From positions 1 through 64,000 of the forward strand of contig NZ_JAMYJR010000019.1 in the NCBI RefSeq assembly GCF_024137025.1: a stretch of 64,000 nt of DNA, given 5' to 3'. The first letter of the stretch is position 1. Every line of letters begins with the position of its first letter. The notes under the pieces were generated by a model that worked only from the letters and a program-made list of their open reading frames with translations, made no database searches and was not told the origin of the DNA. Shown piece by piece: positions 24,648 to 31,603 of the stretch. Source of the DNA: Paractinoplanes aksuensis. GTDB taxonomy: Bacteria; Actinomycetota; Actinomycetes; Mycobacteriales; Micromonosporaceae. The translations under genes and the position numbers were made by a program.

Positions 24648-25931
24648 TTAGCGCTTCATGCTGACGAGCTCCTGGAGCATCTCGTCAGAGGTCGTGATGA
24701 TGCGGGAGTTGGCTTGGAAGCCGCGCTGGGCGACCACGAGGTTGGTGAACTCCTGGGCCAGGTCGACGTTCGACATCTCCAGCGCGCCGCTGATCACCTG
24801 ACCGAGGCCGGCGCTGGTGGGCTGACCGACCTGGGCCAGACCGGAGTTGACGGTGGCCCGCCACTGCGAGTCGCCGGTCTTCTCGAGGCCGTTGACGTTC
24901 TTGAAGGTGGCCAGGGCGACCTGGCCGAGCACCTTCTTCTGACCGTTGCTGAAGGCGCCGATGATCTGGCCGGTGTCCGACACCGTGTACGACAGCGAGG
25001 CCAGCGTGCCGGCCGCGTTGCCGTTCGAGTCGGAGACCCGGGCCTCGGTGAGCCCGTGGTACATCGTCAGGTCCCCGCCGTCGACCGCGAACGTGTCACT
25101 GATGTTGGGGTCGATCGCCGTGGCTCCCGTGAAATTCAGCATCGCCTTCGTCGCCGGCGGCGTGGCGACCGGCTTGCCGTCCTGGAACTGGATGGTCGCG
25201 GTGACCGGCGTGGCCGGGCCGGCATCACCCGACTTCGTGAGGGTCACCGTCCAGTTCTGGGTGGCGGCCGTCGGATCCGCGGTGTCCCGCTTGAACTTCA
25301 TCGAGAGGCTGATCGGGTTGCCGGTCTTGTCGAAGGCTTTGTACGGGATCTCGATGGCCGGGATGGTGGTCGGGTCGGTGACGCCTTCCGGCATGTCGTT
25401 GGTGAGGTTTCCCTTGACCTCGACCGTGCTGGTGGCCACCGGCGAGATGCTCTTGCCGAGCGGCATCTTGATGTCGCCCGGCTTGGCCGCCGGGTTCACC
25501 ACCCCGTTCTCGTCGGCCGTCCAGCCCTGTACGGGCTCGCCGGTGGCCGTCGCGAGCGTGCCGTTGGCGTCGAAGAAGAACGAGCCGGCCCGGCTGTAGA
25601 GCTCCTCGTTGCCCCGGCGGGTCATGAAGAAGCCGTCGCCCTGGATCATCATGTCGCCGGCCTTGCCCGTGGTCTGGGCCGAGCCCTGGCTGAAGTTCGC
25701 AGTGATGCCAGCGTTGCGCACACCCAGGCCGACCTGGCCCGGGTTGGTGCCGGCCCCGCCGTTCTGGGGCGCTCCGGCGGCCGCGGTCATCTGGCTGAGG
25801 GTGTCCTGGAACTGGACCGAGCTCGCCTTGTAACCGACGGTGTTGACGTTGGCGATGTTGTTACCGGTCACGTCCATCATCTGCTGATGCGCGTGCAGGC
25901 CACTGATGCCGGAATAGAGAGAACGCAGCAT
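24648..25931 (-). CDS. flgE: flagellar hook protein FlgE
   Basis: FlgE forms the flexible hook between rod and filament. The 427-residue protein opens with MLRSLYSGISGLHAHQQMMD and the rod/hook-family motif NNIANVNTVGYKAS (about 28-41). It ends with the matching C-terminal motif VDLAQEFTNLVVAQRGFQAN and a terminal helix. Variable D1/D2 domains fill the middle. flgD lies 25 bp upstream, the conserved order because FlgD is the hook cap. Confidence 0.95.
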   Translation of the reverse strand: MLRSLYSGISGLHAHQQMMDVTGNNIANVNTVGYKASSVQFQDTLSQMTAAAGAPQNGGAGTNPGQVGLGVRNAGITANFSQGSAQTTGKAGDMMIQGDGFFMTRRGNEELYSRAGSFFFDANGTLATATGEPVQGWTADENGVVNPAAKPGDIKMPLGKSISPVATSTVEVKGNLTNDMPEGVTDPTTIPAIEIPYKAFDKTGNPISLSMKFKRDTADPTAATQNWTVTLTKSGDAGPATPVTATIQFQDGKPVATPPATKAMLNFTGATAIDPNISDTFAVDGGDLTMYHGLTEARVSDSNGNAAGTLASLSYTVSDTGQIIGAFSNGQKKVLGQVALATFKNVNGLEKTGDSQWRATVNSGLAQVGQPTSAGLGQVISGALEMSNVDLAQEFTNLVVAQRGFQANSRIITTSDEMLQELVSMKR

Positions 25932-25956
25932 GAATGGATCCTTTGCGGTTGAGGGA

Positions 25957-26421
25957 TTACGGCTTCGGTGTCGCGCCGGTCGCGTCCGGTTTGATCTCCT
26001 GGACTTCCGTGACCTTCGACAGCGGCACTTCCGTGGTCCCGATCCGAAGCATCGGTTCGCTGTCGCCGTTGAGCTTGGCGGCCGAGATGACCCCGGTGGC
26101 CCGGGCGCCCCCGGCGTCCATGAACTCGACCGTCTTGCCGACCAGGGAGCTGGCGGTGATGAGTTGCTGACCCTTGAGCATGTCGGCGATGCCCTCGAGC
26201 TTCTCGACCTGGGTGAACTGGGCCGTCTGGGCCAGGAACTGGGTCGAGTCGGCGGGCTTGCTGGGGTCCTGGTACTTCAGCTGGGCCACCAGAAGCTTGA
26301 GGAACGTGTCCCGGTCGCCGAGGGTTTTGCTCTTCTCCTTCTCGGTGCCGGTGGCACCGGTGGCACCGGTGGCGCCGGCCGCGGCCGCGGCGCCGGAGAA
26401 TCCGGAGATCGGCGAGGTCAT
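25957..26421 (-). CDS. flgD: flagellar hook-capping protein FlgD
   Basis: FlgD caps the growing hook and is discarded when the hook is complete. From the ATG at 26421 the protein has 154 residues, short like other Gram-positive FlgD. The conserved N-terminal domain contains RDTFLKLLVAQLKYQDP (about 36-52) and DSTQFLAQTAQFTQVEKLE (about 57-75). A compact C-terminal part replaces the larger Ig-like domains of enterobacteria. The first 25 residues hold a Gly-Ala-Thr repeat. Confidence 0.92.
   Translation of the reverse strand: MTSPISGFSGAAAAAGATGATGATGTEKEKSKTLGDRDTFLKLLVAQLKYQDPSKPADSTQFLAQTAQFTQVEKLEGIADMLKGQQLITASSLVGKTVEFMDAGGARATGVISAAKLNGDSEPMLRIGTTEVPLSKVTEVQEIKPDATGATPKP
26344..26377 (-). 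repeat. 9-bp tandem repeat in flgD
   Basis: Three adjacent units of ggtggcacc/ggtggcgcc plus a partial unit encode the GATGATGATG stretch near the FlgD N-terminus. It is a short slippage-prone tract. Confidence 0.7.
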
Positions 26422-26466
26422 GACATGCTCCCGTCCGTTGGCAGGCTCATAATCTGCTTCGACCGG

Positions 26467-26492
26467 TTCGGCAACTTGCTTAGACCCTAGAA
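26467..26492 (-). promoter_or_regulatory. weak FliA-type promoter candidate for flgD
   Basis: On the - strand, GCCGAA (26472-26467) sits 16 bases after TTCT (26492-26489). The -10 half and spacing match the FliA sites elsewhere in the window, but the -35 half matches CTCA at only two of four positions. It is 46 bp upstream of flgD and overlaps the tail of the che terminator. Confidence 0.4.
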
Positions 26493-26525
26493 AGAACGGG
26501 CCTGCCACCAGGGCAGACCCGTTCT
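26493..26525 (-). terminator. terminator of the che operon
   Basis: A 14-bp stem (26493-26506 with 26512-26525) with a 5-base loop, containing one G-U pair on the - strand, lies 17 bp after the last chemotaxis gene. A short TTTCT stretch follows. It separates the che operon from flgD-flgE. Confidence 0.75.
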
Positions 26526-26541
26526 CGAGGAAGAACTGTGA

Positions 26542-27030
26542 TCACGGTGCGAGGGAGAGGCTGAACTTCCCCTTGCCGTACCGGTTGACCTCGACCTGCA
26601 GGTCGACCCGGCGGCCGAGCGCCATCAGGTGGGCCCGCGCGTCACCGGGCAGCGGCTCACCCGGGTAGACCACCTGGTAGAGCTTGATGTGCGGGCCGCC
26701 CTCACGGTTGAGCAGGCTGGTCAGCACGTTGCACAGCTCGCCGACGTTCTCGGCGAGGTTCGGGAACAGCTGCTTCTCGTCGATGCTGTCCTCGGCGGCG
26801 CCGGCCGGCAACAGGCCGAGCGCAGCGCCGGCGTTGGCCGCCAGCTTGAGATCCATGCCGAGGACGGCATACATGGCTTGCGCGGAGTCGGTGAAAATCG
26901 CGACCGTCGAGGTGGGAATCTCATCTGCGCTGATGGGCTCACCGGGGTTGACGGTCACCTCGCGGCCGAGCAGGTCCTCGAAGAGGTTGCGGACGGCCAG
27001 GGTGCCAGGAAGAACCGAAACATCGGACAT
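26542..27030 (-). CDS. CheC/CheX-like protein at the end of the che operon
   Basis: This 162-residue cytoplasmic protein lies 7 bp after cheY. It has no signal peptide or membrane segment. A central helix reads NLAENVGELCNVLTSLLN (about residues 89-106), which fits the CheC/CheX/FliY phosphatase pattern (D/S)xxxExxN in spacing, with Glu at the first position. The upstream CheX in the same operon has the same arrangement. The rest is divergent. I infer a CheY-P phosphatase or a related adaptor, with moderate certainty. Confidence 0.7.
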   Translation of the reverse strand: MSDVSVLPGTLAVRNLFEDLLGREVTVNPGEPISADEIPTSTVAIFTDSAQAMYAVLGMDLKLAANAGAALGLLPAGAAEDSIDEKQLFPNLAENVGELCNVLTSLLNREGGPHIKLYQVVYPGEPLPGDARAHLMALGRRVDLQVEVNRYGKGKFSLSLAP

Positions 27031-27037
27031 GTCGTAA

Positions 27038-27400
27038 TCATCCCAGAATAGGAGCGAAGACCTCGTCGAATCGTTCAGCCGAGAACGGCTTCACGATGAA
27101 AAAGAGAGCACCGGCCGCTTCGGCCTGTTCCTTCATCTCGTCCGTGCTCTCGGACGTCACGAAACCGAACTTGACGTCGTTGCCGGCCGCCCGCAGCTGC
27201 CGCAGCGCCTCGATGCCTGACATCTCGGGCATGTTCCAGTCCGAGAGCACGAGGTCCGGGTTCTCCGACTTGGTCATCTCGACCGCCTCGCGCCCGTTGG
27301 CCGCCTCGATCAGGTCGTGGTCGCCGAACCCGGCCTGCCGCAGGGTGCGGATCACGATCTGCCGCATCACCCGGCTGTCGTCAGCGATGAGAATCTTCAT
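27038..27400 (-). CDS. cheY: CheY-type response regulator (second copy)
   Basis: This stand-alone receiver domain of 120 residues starts at the ATG at 27400, where it begins MKILIADDSRVMRQ. The phosphoacceptor is Asp54 (VLSDWNMPEM), with the acidic pair Asp7/Asp8, a Ser/Thr in FVTSES and the Lys in IVKPFS. There is no output domain. Its start overlaps the cheX stop by 4 bp. Together with the other CheY (27879-28274) it gives this operon two candidate CheA targets. Confidence 0.93.
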   Translation of the reverse strand: MKILIADDSRVMRQIVIRTLRQAGFGDHDLIEAANGREAVEMTKSENPDLVLSDWNMPEMSGIEALRQLRAAGNDVKFGFVTSESTDEMKEQAEAAGALFFIVKPFSAERFDEVFAPILG

Positions 27401-27882
27401 TCCGCGCCCTCCTTGTTGTCTCCGCGGCTCTGCCACATCGAAATTGACACCGGCTCGCCGTCCCACATCCCGTAGACCCCGGTGATCCGCTGGGTGTTGG
27501 GGTAGCGCGCCGTGGTTTCAGGAGCGAGCACCACCTGCGGCAGCGACAGCAACGCGCCGGGCGGCAGCATCGCCTTGACGTTGCCGCCGATGATGTTCGC
27601 GAGTTCGCCGAGCACGTCGGAAAGGTCCTCCTCGCTCACCTCGTCCGGCGCCATGGCCAGGAAGGCGGCGGCGGCCCGACGGGCCGCCTGTTGCGAGGAC
27701 GCATAAACCACGTGCCCGGTCCAGGAACCGGTGATGGAGACCGAGGAATGCACCTCGGACGCCTGGTTCTCGTCGTAGGTCTGCATCAGCGGGCTCACGC
27801 CCTCCGGATCCAGGTACGACTCCCAGACCTGTTCCACCATCTCGGCGAGGTCGTTCTCGTTGACCTCGACTTCGACGCTCAT
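27397..27882 (-). CDS. cheX: CheX-family CheY-P phosphatase
   Basis: CheX proteins dephosphorylate CheY-P to terminate signals. This 161-residue protein has the active-site helix DVLGELANIIGGNVKAML (about residues 87-104), which fits the DxxxExxN pattern of CheC/CheX. It has no SpoA or other extra domain. It lies between two cheY genes and overlaps both by 4 bp, which supports a direct role on CheY. Confidence 0.88.
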   Translation of the reverse strand: MSVEVEVNENDLAEMVEQVWESYLDPEGVSPLMQTYDENQASEVHSSVSITGSWTGHVVYASSQQAARRAAAAFLAMAPDEVSEEDLSDVLGELANIIGGNVKAMLPPGALLSLPQVVLAPETTARYPNTQRITGVYGMWDGEPVSISMWQSRGDNKEGAE

Positions 27883-28274
27883 GAGTTCGCTCCGGTCGGG
27901 ACGAGGCCCAGCAGGGCCAGCTTCTCGATCATGGCTCCTTCGGTGAAGGGCTTGATCACGTATTCGTGCGCGCCCGCGGCGAGTGCCCGGACGATCTGAC
28001 TCTGTTCGCTCTCGGTGGTGACCATGACCAGCGTCATCTCACGCAGGCGCGGGTCGGCCCGGGCGTGCGTCACGAACTCGAGCCCGTTCATGTTCGGCAT
28101 GTTCCAGTCGATGAGGGCCAGTTCCGGCACCTCGGACATCGCGTGCAGCAGGTCGAGCGCCTCCTTGCCGTCGCCCGCCTCGATCGCCTCGAAATTCAGC
28201 TTGGTGACGATGCGCTTGAGGATCATGCGCATCGCCCGGGAATCGTCGATCACCATGGCGCGCATCCGCGTCAT
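27879..28274 (-). CDS. cheY: CheY-type response regulator (first copy)
   Basis: A 131-residue receiver domain with no output domain. Asp56 (LIDWNMPNM) is the phosphoacceptor, with Asp10/Asp11, the Thr in MVTTES and the Lys in VIKPFT. It overlaps cheR by 4 bp upstream and cheX by 4 bp downstream. The sequence differs clearly from the second CheY, so the two probably have different partners, for example the motor and a phosphate sink. Confidence 0.93.
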   Translation of the reverse strand: MTRMRAMVIDDSRAMRMILKRIVTKLNFEAIEAGDGKEALDLLHAMSEVPELALIDWNMPNMNGLEFVTHARADPRLREMTLVMVTTESEQSQIVRALAAGAHEYVIKPFTEGAMIEKLALLGLVPTGANS

Positions 28275-29116
28275 CCCCTTCTCATGGCGCCCGCGGGCGC
28301 CCCGGTACGGACTCGGTAGGCGGAGGTGCGGCCGGCGGCCACCCGCTCGTAGTTGTCGTCGATCCCGATCGTGGTCTCGGCCGCCCCCAGGAAGAGCCAG
28401 CCGTCCGGGCGCAGCAGCTTGGCCACGTTCTGCAGGACGGTGCGCTTGGTGGCGACGTCGAAATAAATCAGGACGTTGCGCAGGAAGATCACGTCGAACG
28501 GCTGCATGACCGGCAGCGGCGCGGTGAGGTTCATCAGCCGGAACGAGACGTTGCGGCGCAGGGCCTGGGTGATCCGCCAGTGCGCGCCGGCCCGCTCGAA
28601 GTACTGCACGAGCTGGGCCGCGGGCAGGCCCCGGTTCACCTCGACCTGGCTGTACTCGGCCGTCTCGGCCCGCTTCACCATCTCGGTCGAGATGTCAGTG
28701 CCCATGATGTCGTACGACCAGCCGGCCGGCAGCGCTTCCTGCATGGTGATGGCCAGGCTGTACGCCTCCTGCCCGCTGGAGCTGGCGGCCGACCACACCC
28801 GCACCTTGCGGGCCGCCGCGCGCGACTTGACCAGCTCCGGCAGCACCACGTCGGTGAGCGCCGCGAACGGCTCCCGGTCGCGGAACCATGAGGTCTCGTT
28901 GGTGGTCAGGGCGTCGATGATCTTGCGCTGCTTGGTCGGGTCGGGCCGGCGCTGCAGATCGGCCAGGAACTCGCTGACCCCGGACGCCCCGACCGCGCGG
29001 GCGACCGGGATGAGCCGGGCCTCGACCAGGTACTCCTTGCCCGGGGCGAGCACGATCGACGCCTCGCGCCGCACGAGCTGGGAGACGAAATTGAACTCGG
29101 CCTGCGACAGCGTCAT
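28271..29116 (-). CDS. cheR: chemoreceptor methyltransferase CheR
   Basis: CheR uses S-adenosylmethionine to methylate Glu residues of chemoreceptors during adaptation. The ATG at 29116 gives 281 residues. The N-terminal helical domain is followed by NETSWFRDREPFAAL (about 85-99), the SAM-binding region RVWSAASSSGQEAYSLA and FDVIFLRNVLIYFD (about 215-228). The layout is normal. It overlaps cheB by 4 bp. No chemoreceptor gene is in this window. Confidence 0.95.
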   Translation of the reverse strand: MTLSQAEFNFVSQLVRREASIVLAPGKEYLVEARLIPVARAVGASGVSEFLADLQRRPDPTKQRKIIDALTTNETSWFRDREPFAALTDVVLPELVKSRAAARKVRVWSAASSSGQEAYSLAITMQEALPAGWSYDIMGTDISTEMVKRAETAEYSQVEVNRGLPAAQLVQYFERAGAHWRITQALRRNVSFRLMNLTAPLPVMQPFDVIFLRNVLIYFDVATKRTVLQNVAKLLRPDGWLFLGAAETTIGIDDNYERVAAGRTSAYRVRTGAPAGAMRRG

Positions 29117-30279
29117 CGAGCCACCGCCGCCGAGCGACCGGACTTGATCCGGCTGACCAGGTGGGCAGCAATCTTGTCGAGCGGCAGGATCTCGTCGGCC
29201 AGCCCCGCGCCGACCACGGCGCCCGGCATGCCCCACACCACCGAGGTGGCCTCGTCCTGGGCCAGCACCTCGGCGCCCGCGTCCCTCAGCACCTTCGCGC
29301 CACCTCTTCCGTCGTGTCCCATGCCGGTCAGCACGGTCGCGTAGGCCGAACCGCCGTACAGTGCCGCCACCGACCGGAACATGACGTCCACGGCCGGGCG
29401 GCACGAGTTCTCCGGTGGCGCCCCGCTGAGCTGGGTCAGCGTGGAGGTGCCGCGCCGGTGCAGCACCAGGTGTTTGTCCCCGGGGGCGACGTAGGCCCAG
29501 CCGGGGGTGAGCTCCATGCCGTCGCCGGCCTCGACCACCCGCAGCGGCGTGCTGCGGTCCAGCCGTTCGGCGAACATCTTGGTGAAGACGGGCGGCATGT
29601 GCTGGGTGATCACGATGGGCACCGGCAGGTCGGCCGGGATGCCGGTCAGCACCTTGGTCAGCGCGTCCGGGCCACCGGTCGAGGAGCCGATCGCGAGGAT
29701 GTCGATCCGGCCGCCGGGGGCGGTGCGACGCGGCGCCGTACGGGCCGCGCCGGGACCGGGCAGCGGACCGGCCGGTGGTCGTCCGGGCCCGGTCGGCGGC
29801 AATCCCGCGCGCGGCGGGGCCGCTCCGGGCCGGGACAGGGGACGGGTGGGAGCGGCCGGCGGGGCGCCCGGACGGCGTTTGCCCGCGAGCGCGTAGATCT
29901 TGGGGACCAGTTCCTCGCGTACGGCCTTGATCGACTGATCGATGCTGCCGGTGTTGCTCGGCTTGGTCACGTAGTCGGTGGCGCCCGCCGAGAGCGCCTC
30001 CAGCGTGGCCGACGCGCCCGAGGCCGACAGCGTGCTGAACATGATCACGGGGATCTGCTTGTGCCGCTTGCGCAGCTCGCGGACCGCGGTGATGCCGTCC
30101 ATCTGCGGCATCTCGATGTCCATCGTGATCACGTCGGGCTTGAGCTGGTCGATCTTGGCCTGGGCCAGCAGCCCGTTGGACGCCGTGGCCACGACCTCGA
30201 TGCCGTCGGCGCCGCTGAGGGCATCGACGATCAAGCGACGGACGACCACCGAGTCGTCGACGACGAGGACCGATATCAC
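29113..30279 (-). CDS. cheB: chemotaxis methylesterase CheB
   Basis: CheB removes receptor methyl groups when its receiver is phosphorylated by CheA. The GTG at 30279 follows GGAGGTGA and gives 388 residues. The receiver domain (1-120) has Asp54 in TMDIEMPQMDG. A Pro/Arg-rich linker (about 130-190) is longer than usual. The esterase domain has the catalytic Ser in GSSTGGPDAL, His in ITQHMPP and Asp in TGMGHDG. An unknown gene lies 13 bp upstream. Confidence 0.95.
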   Translation of the reverse strand: MISVLVVDDSVVVRRLIVDALSGADGIEVVATASNGLLAQAKIDQLKPDVITMDIEMPQMDGITAVRELRKRHKQIPVIMFSTLSASGASATLEALSAGATDYVTKPSNTGSIDQSIKAVREELVPKIYALAGKRRPGAPPAAPTRPLSRPGAAPPRAGLPPTGPGRPPAGPLPGPGAARTAPRRTAPGGRIDILAIGSSTGGPDALTKVLTGIPADLPVPIVITQHMPPVFTKMFAERLDRSTPLRVVEAGDGMELTPGWAYVAPGDKHLVLHRRGTSTLTQLSGAPPENSCRPAVDVMFRSVAALYGGSAYATVLTGMGHDGRGGAKVLRDAGAEVLAQDEATSVVWGMPGAVVGAGLADEILPLDKIAAHLVSRIKSGRSAAVAR

Positions 30280-30292
30280 CCGGTCACCTCCC

Positions 30293-31165
30293 TTACCCGA
30301 GCCACGCGGGGCCGAGGGCCGCGACCACCGGGGCGAGCAGCCGATGGGCGGTCGAGGTGTCCAGCAGGTCGCGTACGACCAGTGCCTGCACCGCACCGCT
30401 GAGCATGTTCCAGACACCGCCGGCCCGGTCGGCCAGCGGAATGGCAGCCGTGTCGACGGCCTGTACCAACAGCATCTGCGCTGCCGCGGCCGTGCGGACC
30501 CGATCCGACAGATAAGCCGCCCAGGACGCCGAATGCACGGCCGGCGACCAGCCCCCGGCGTTGCGGCGGGAGTCCTCGGCCGAGGCGATGAGCCGGCTGA
30601 GGTCGCTCGACCGCAGCGAGCGCAGCCGGTCGAGCAGGGCGGAGACCGTGTAGTGATGCGGACCGAGGTCGATCGGGGCGCCGGTCGGCAGCTTGCGCAT
30701 GGCCGCCACCCAGCCCGCCCCCAGACCGCGACGGGTGTCGGCGTCCAAAACCTCGCGCAGGTAGCTGGCCACCGCGGCGTCGCACAGCAGCGCGGTGGCG
30801 GACGCGGCGACCTCGGTCTGCGTGGCGTCGCGCCCGGCACCGGTCCAGGTCCAGGCCATCACGTCGTACCGAACGCAGGTCAGCAGCGAGTCGACGGTGC
30901 CGATCGGGGCCCGTTCGACCAGGGCCAGGCTGCCCGCCGCGTCGTCCTTGTTCAGGCCCTTGAGCGACGGCATCCGGCGGGCGGCGCTCTCCACCTCGAC
31001 CCAGAGCGGCCCGCGGACACCCTCGTCCGGCAGCCGGTCGGCGAGCACCGGCAGGTCGGCGGCCTGCAGGCGGAGTCCGCGCAGCATCACCTCGGCCGTG
31101 GCCGACCCGCCGGTGAGGCGGGTCAGGTCGAAGCCGAGCACCGGGGCGCTGACGAGGCTGTACAT
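30293..31165 (-). CDS. unknown conserved-position protein between cheW and cheB
   Basis: This 290-residue protein overlaps the cheW stop by 1 base and ends 13 bp before cheB, so it is firmly inside the che operon. It has no signal peptide, no clear membrane segment and no motif that I recognise. It is Ala/Leu/Arg-rich and mostly helical by composition, with an N-terminal beta-like stretch. It is not a CheW, CheD or CheC sequence. A chemotaxis role (adaptor or receptor modifier) is suggested only by its location. Confidence 0.8.
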   Translation of the reverse strand: MYSLVSAPVLGFDLTRLTGGSATAEVMLRGLRLQAADLPVLADRLPDEGVRGPLWVEVESAARRMPSLKGLNKDDAAGSLALVERAPIGTVDSLLTCVRYDVMAWTWTGAGRDATQTEVAASATALLCDAAVASYLREVLDADTRRGLGAGWVAAMRKLPTGAPIDLGPHHYTVSALLDRLRSLRSSDLSRLIASAEDSRRNAGGWSPAVHSASWAAYLSDRVRTAAAAQMLLVQAVDTAAIPLADRAGGVWNMLSGAVQALVVRDLLDTSTAHRLLAPVVAALGPAWLG

Positions 31166-31602
31166 CAGGTGGTGGCGCGTTGCGTGTCGACGGCCTGGTT
31201 GACGTCGAGGGCCAGCATCAGCCGCCCGTCCAGTTTGAACGTCCCGACGACGAGCTCCCGGGTCGGCCCGCTGAGCGTGTCCGGCGGTGGCTCGAACGTG
31301 TCGTCGTCGAGGTCGACCACCTCGCCGATCCGGTCCACGACCAGGCTCACGGGCTCGCCGTCGCCGCGCAGGATCACGTTCATCACCTGGCCCTCCAGCG
31401 CCTTGCGGGCCATGCCGAGCTGCACCCGCAGATCGACCGCGGCGATCACCTGACCGCGCAGGTTGAAGAGCCCGCCGATGGCCGGCGGCGCCAGGGGTAC
31501 CGGGGTGTACTCGCTGTACGAGAGCACTTCCTGCACCGTGTGCACCTCGACCCCGAAGAGCTGGCCGGCCACTTCGAAAGTGGCGAACTGTCGGCTCGCC
31601 AT
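31165..31602 (-). CDS. cheW: chemotaxis adaptor CheW
   Basis: CheW couples chemoreceptors to CheA in the array. The 145-residue single CheW domain shows the family pattern: FEVAGQLFGVEVHTVQEV at the N-terminus (about 7-24), then GLFNLRGQVIAAVDLRVQLG (about 44-63) and SLVVDRIGEVVDL (about 84-97). The gene is 1 bp after cheA. Confidence 0.95.
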   Translation of the reverse strand: MASRQFATFEVAGQLFGVEVHTVQEVLSYSEYTPVPLAPPAIGGLFNLRGQVIAAVDLRVQLGMARKALEGQVMNVILRGDGEPVSLVVDRIGEVVDLDDDTFEPPPDTLSGPTRELVVGTFKLDGRLMLALDVNQAVDTQRATT

Positions 31603-31603
31603 C

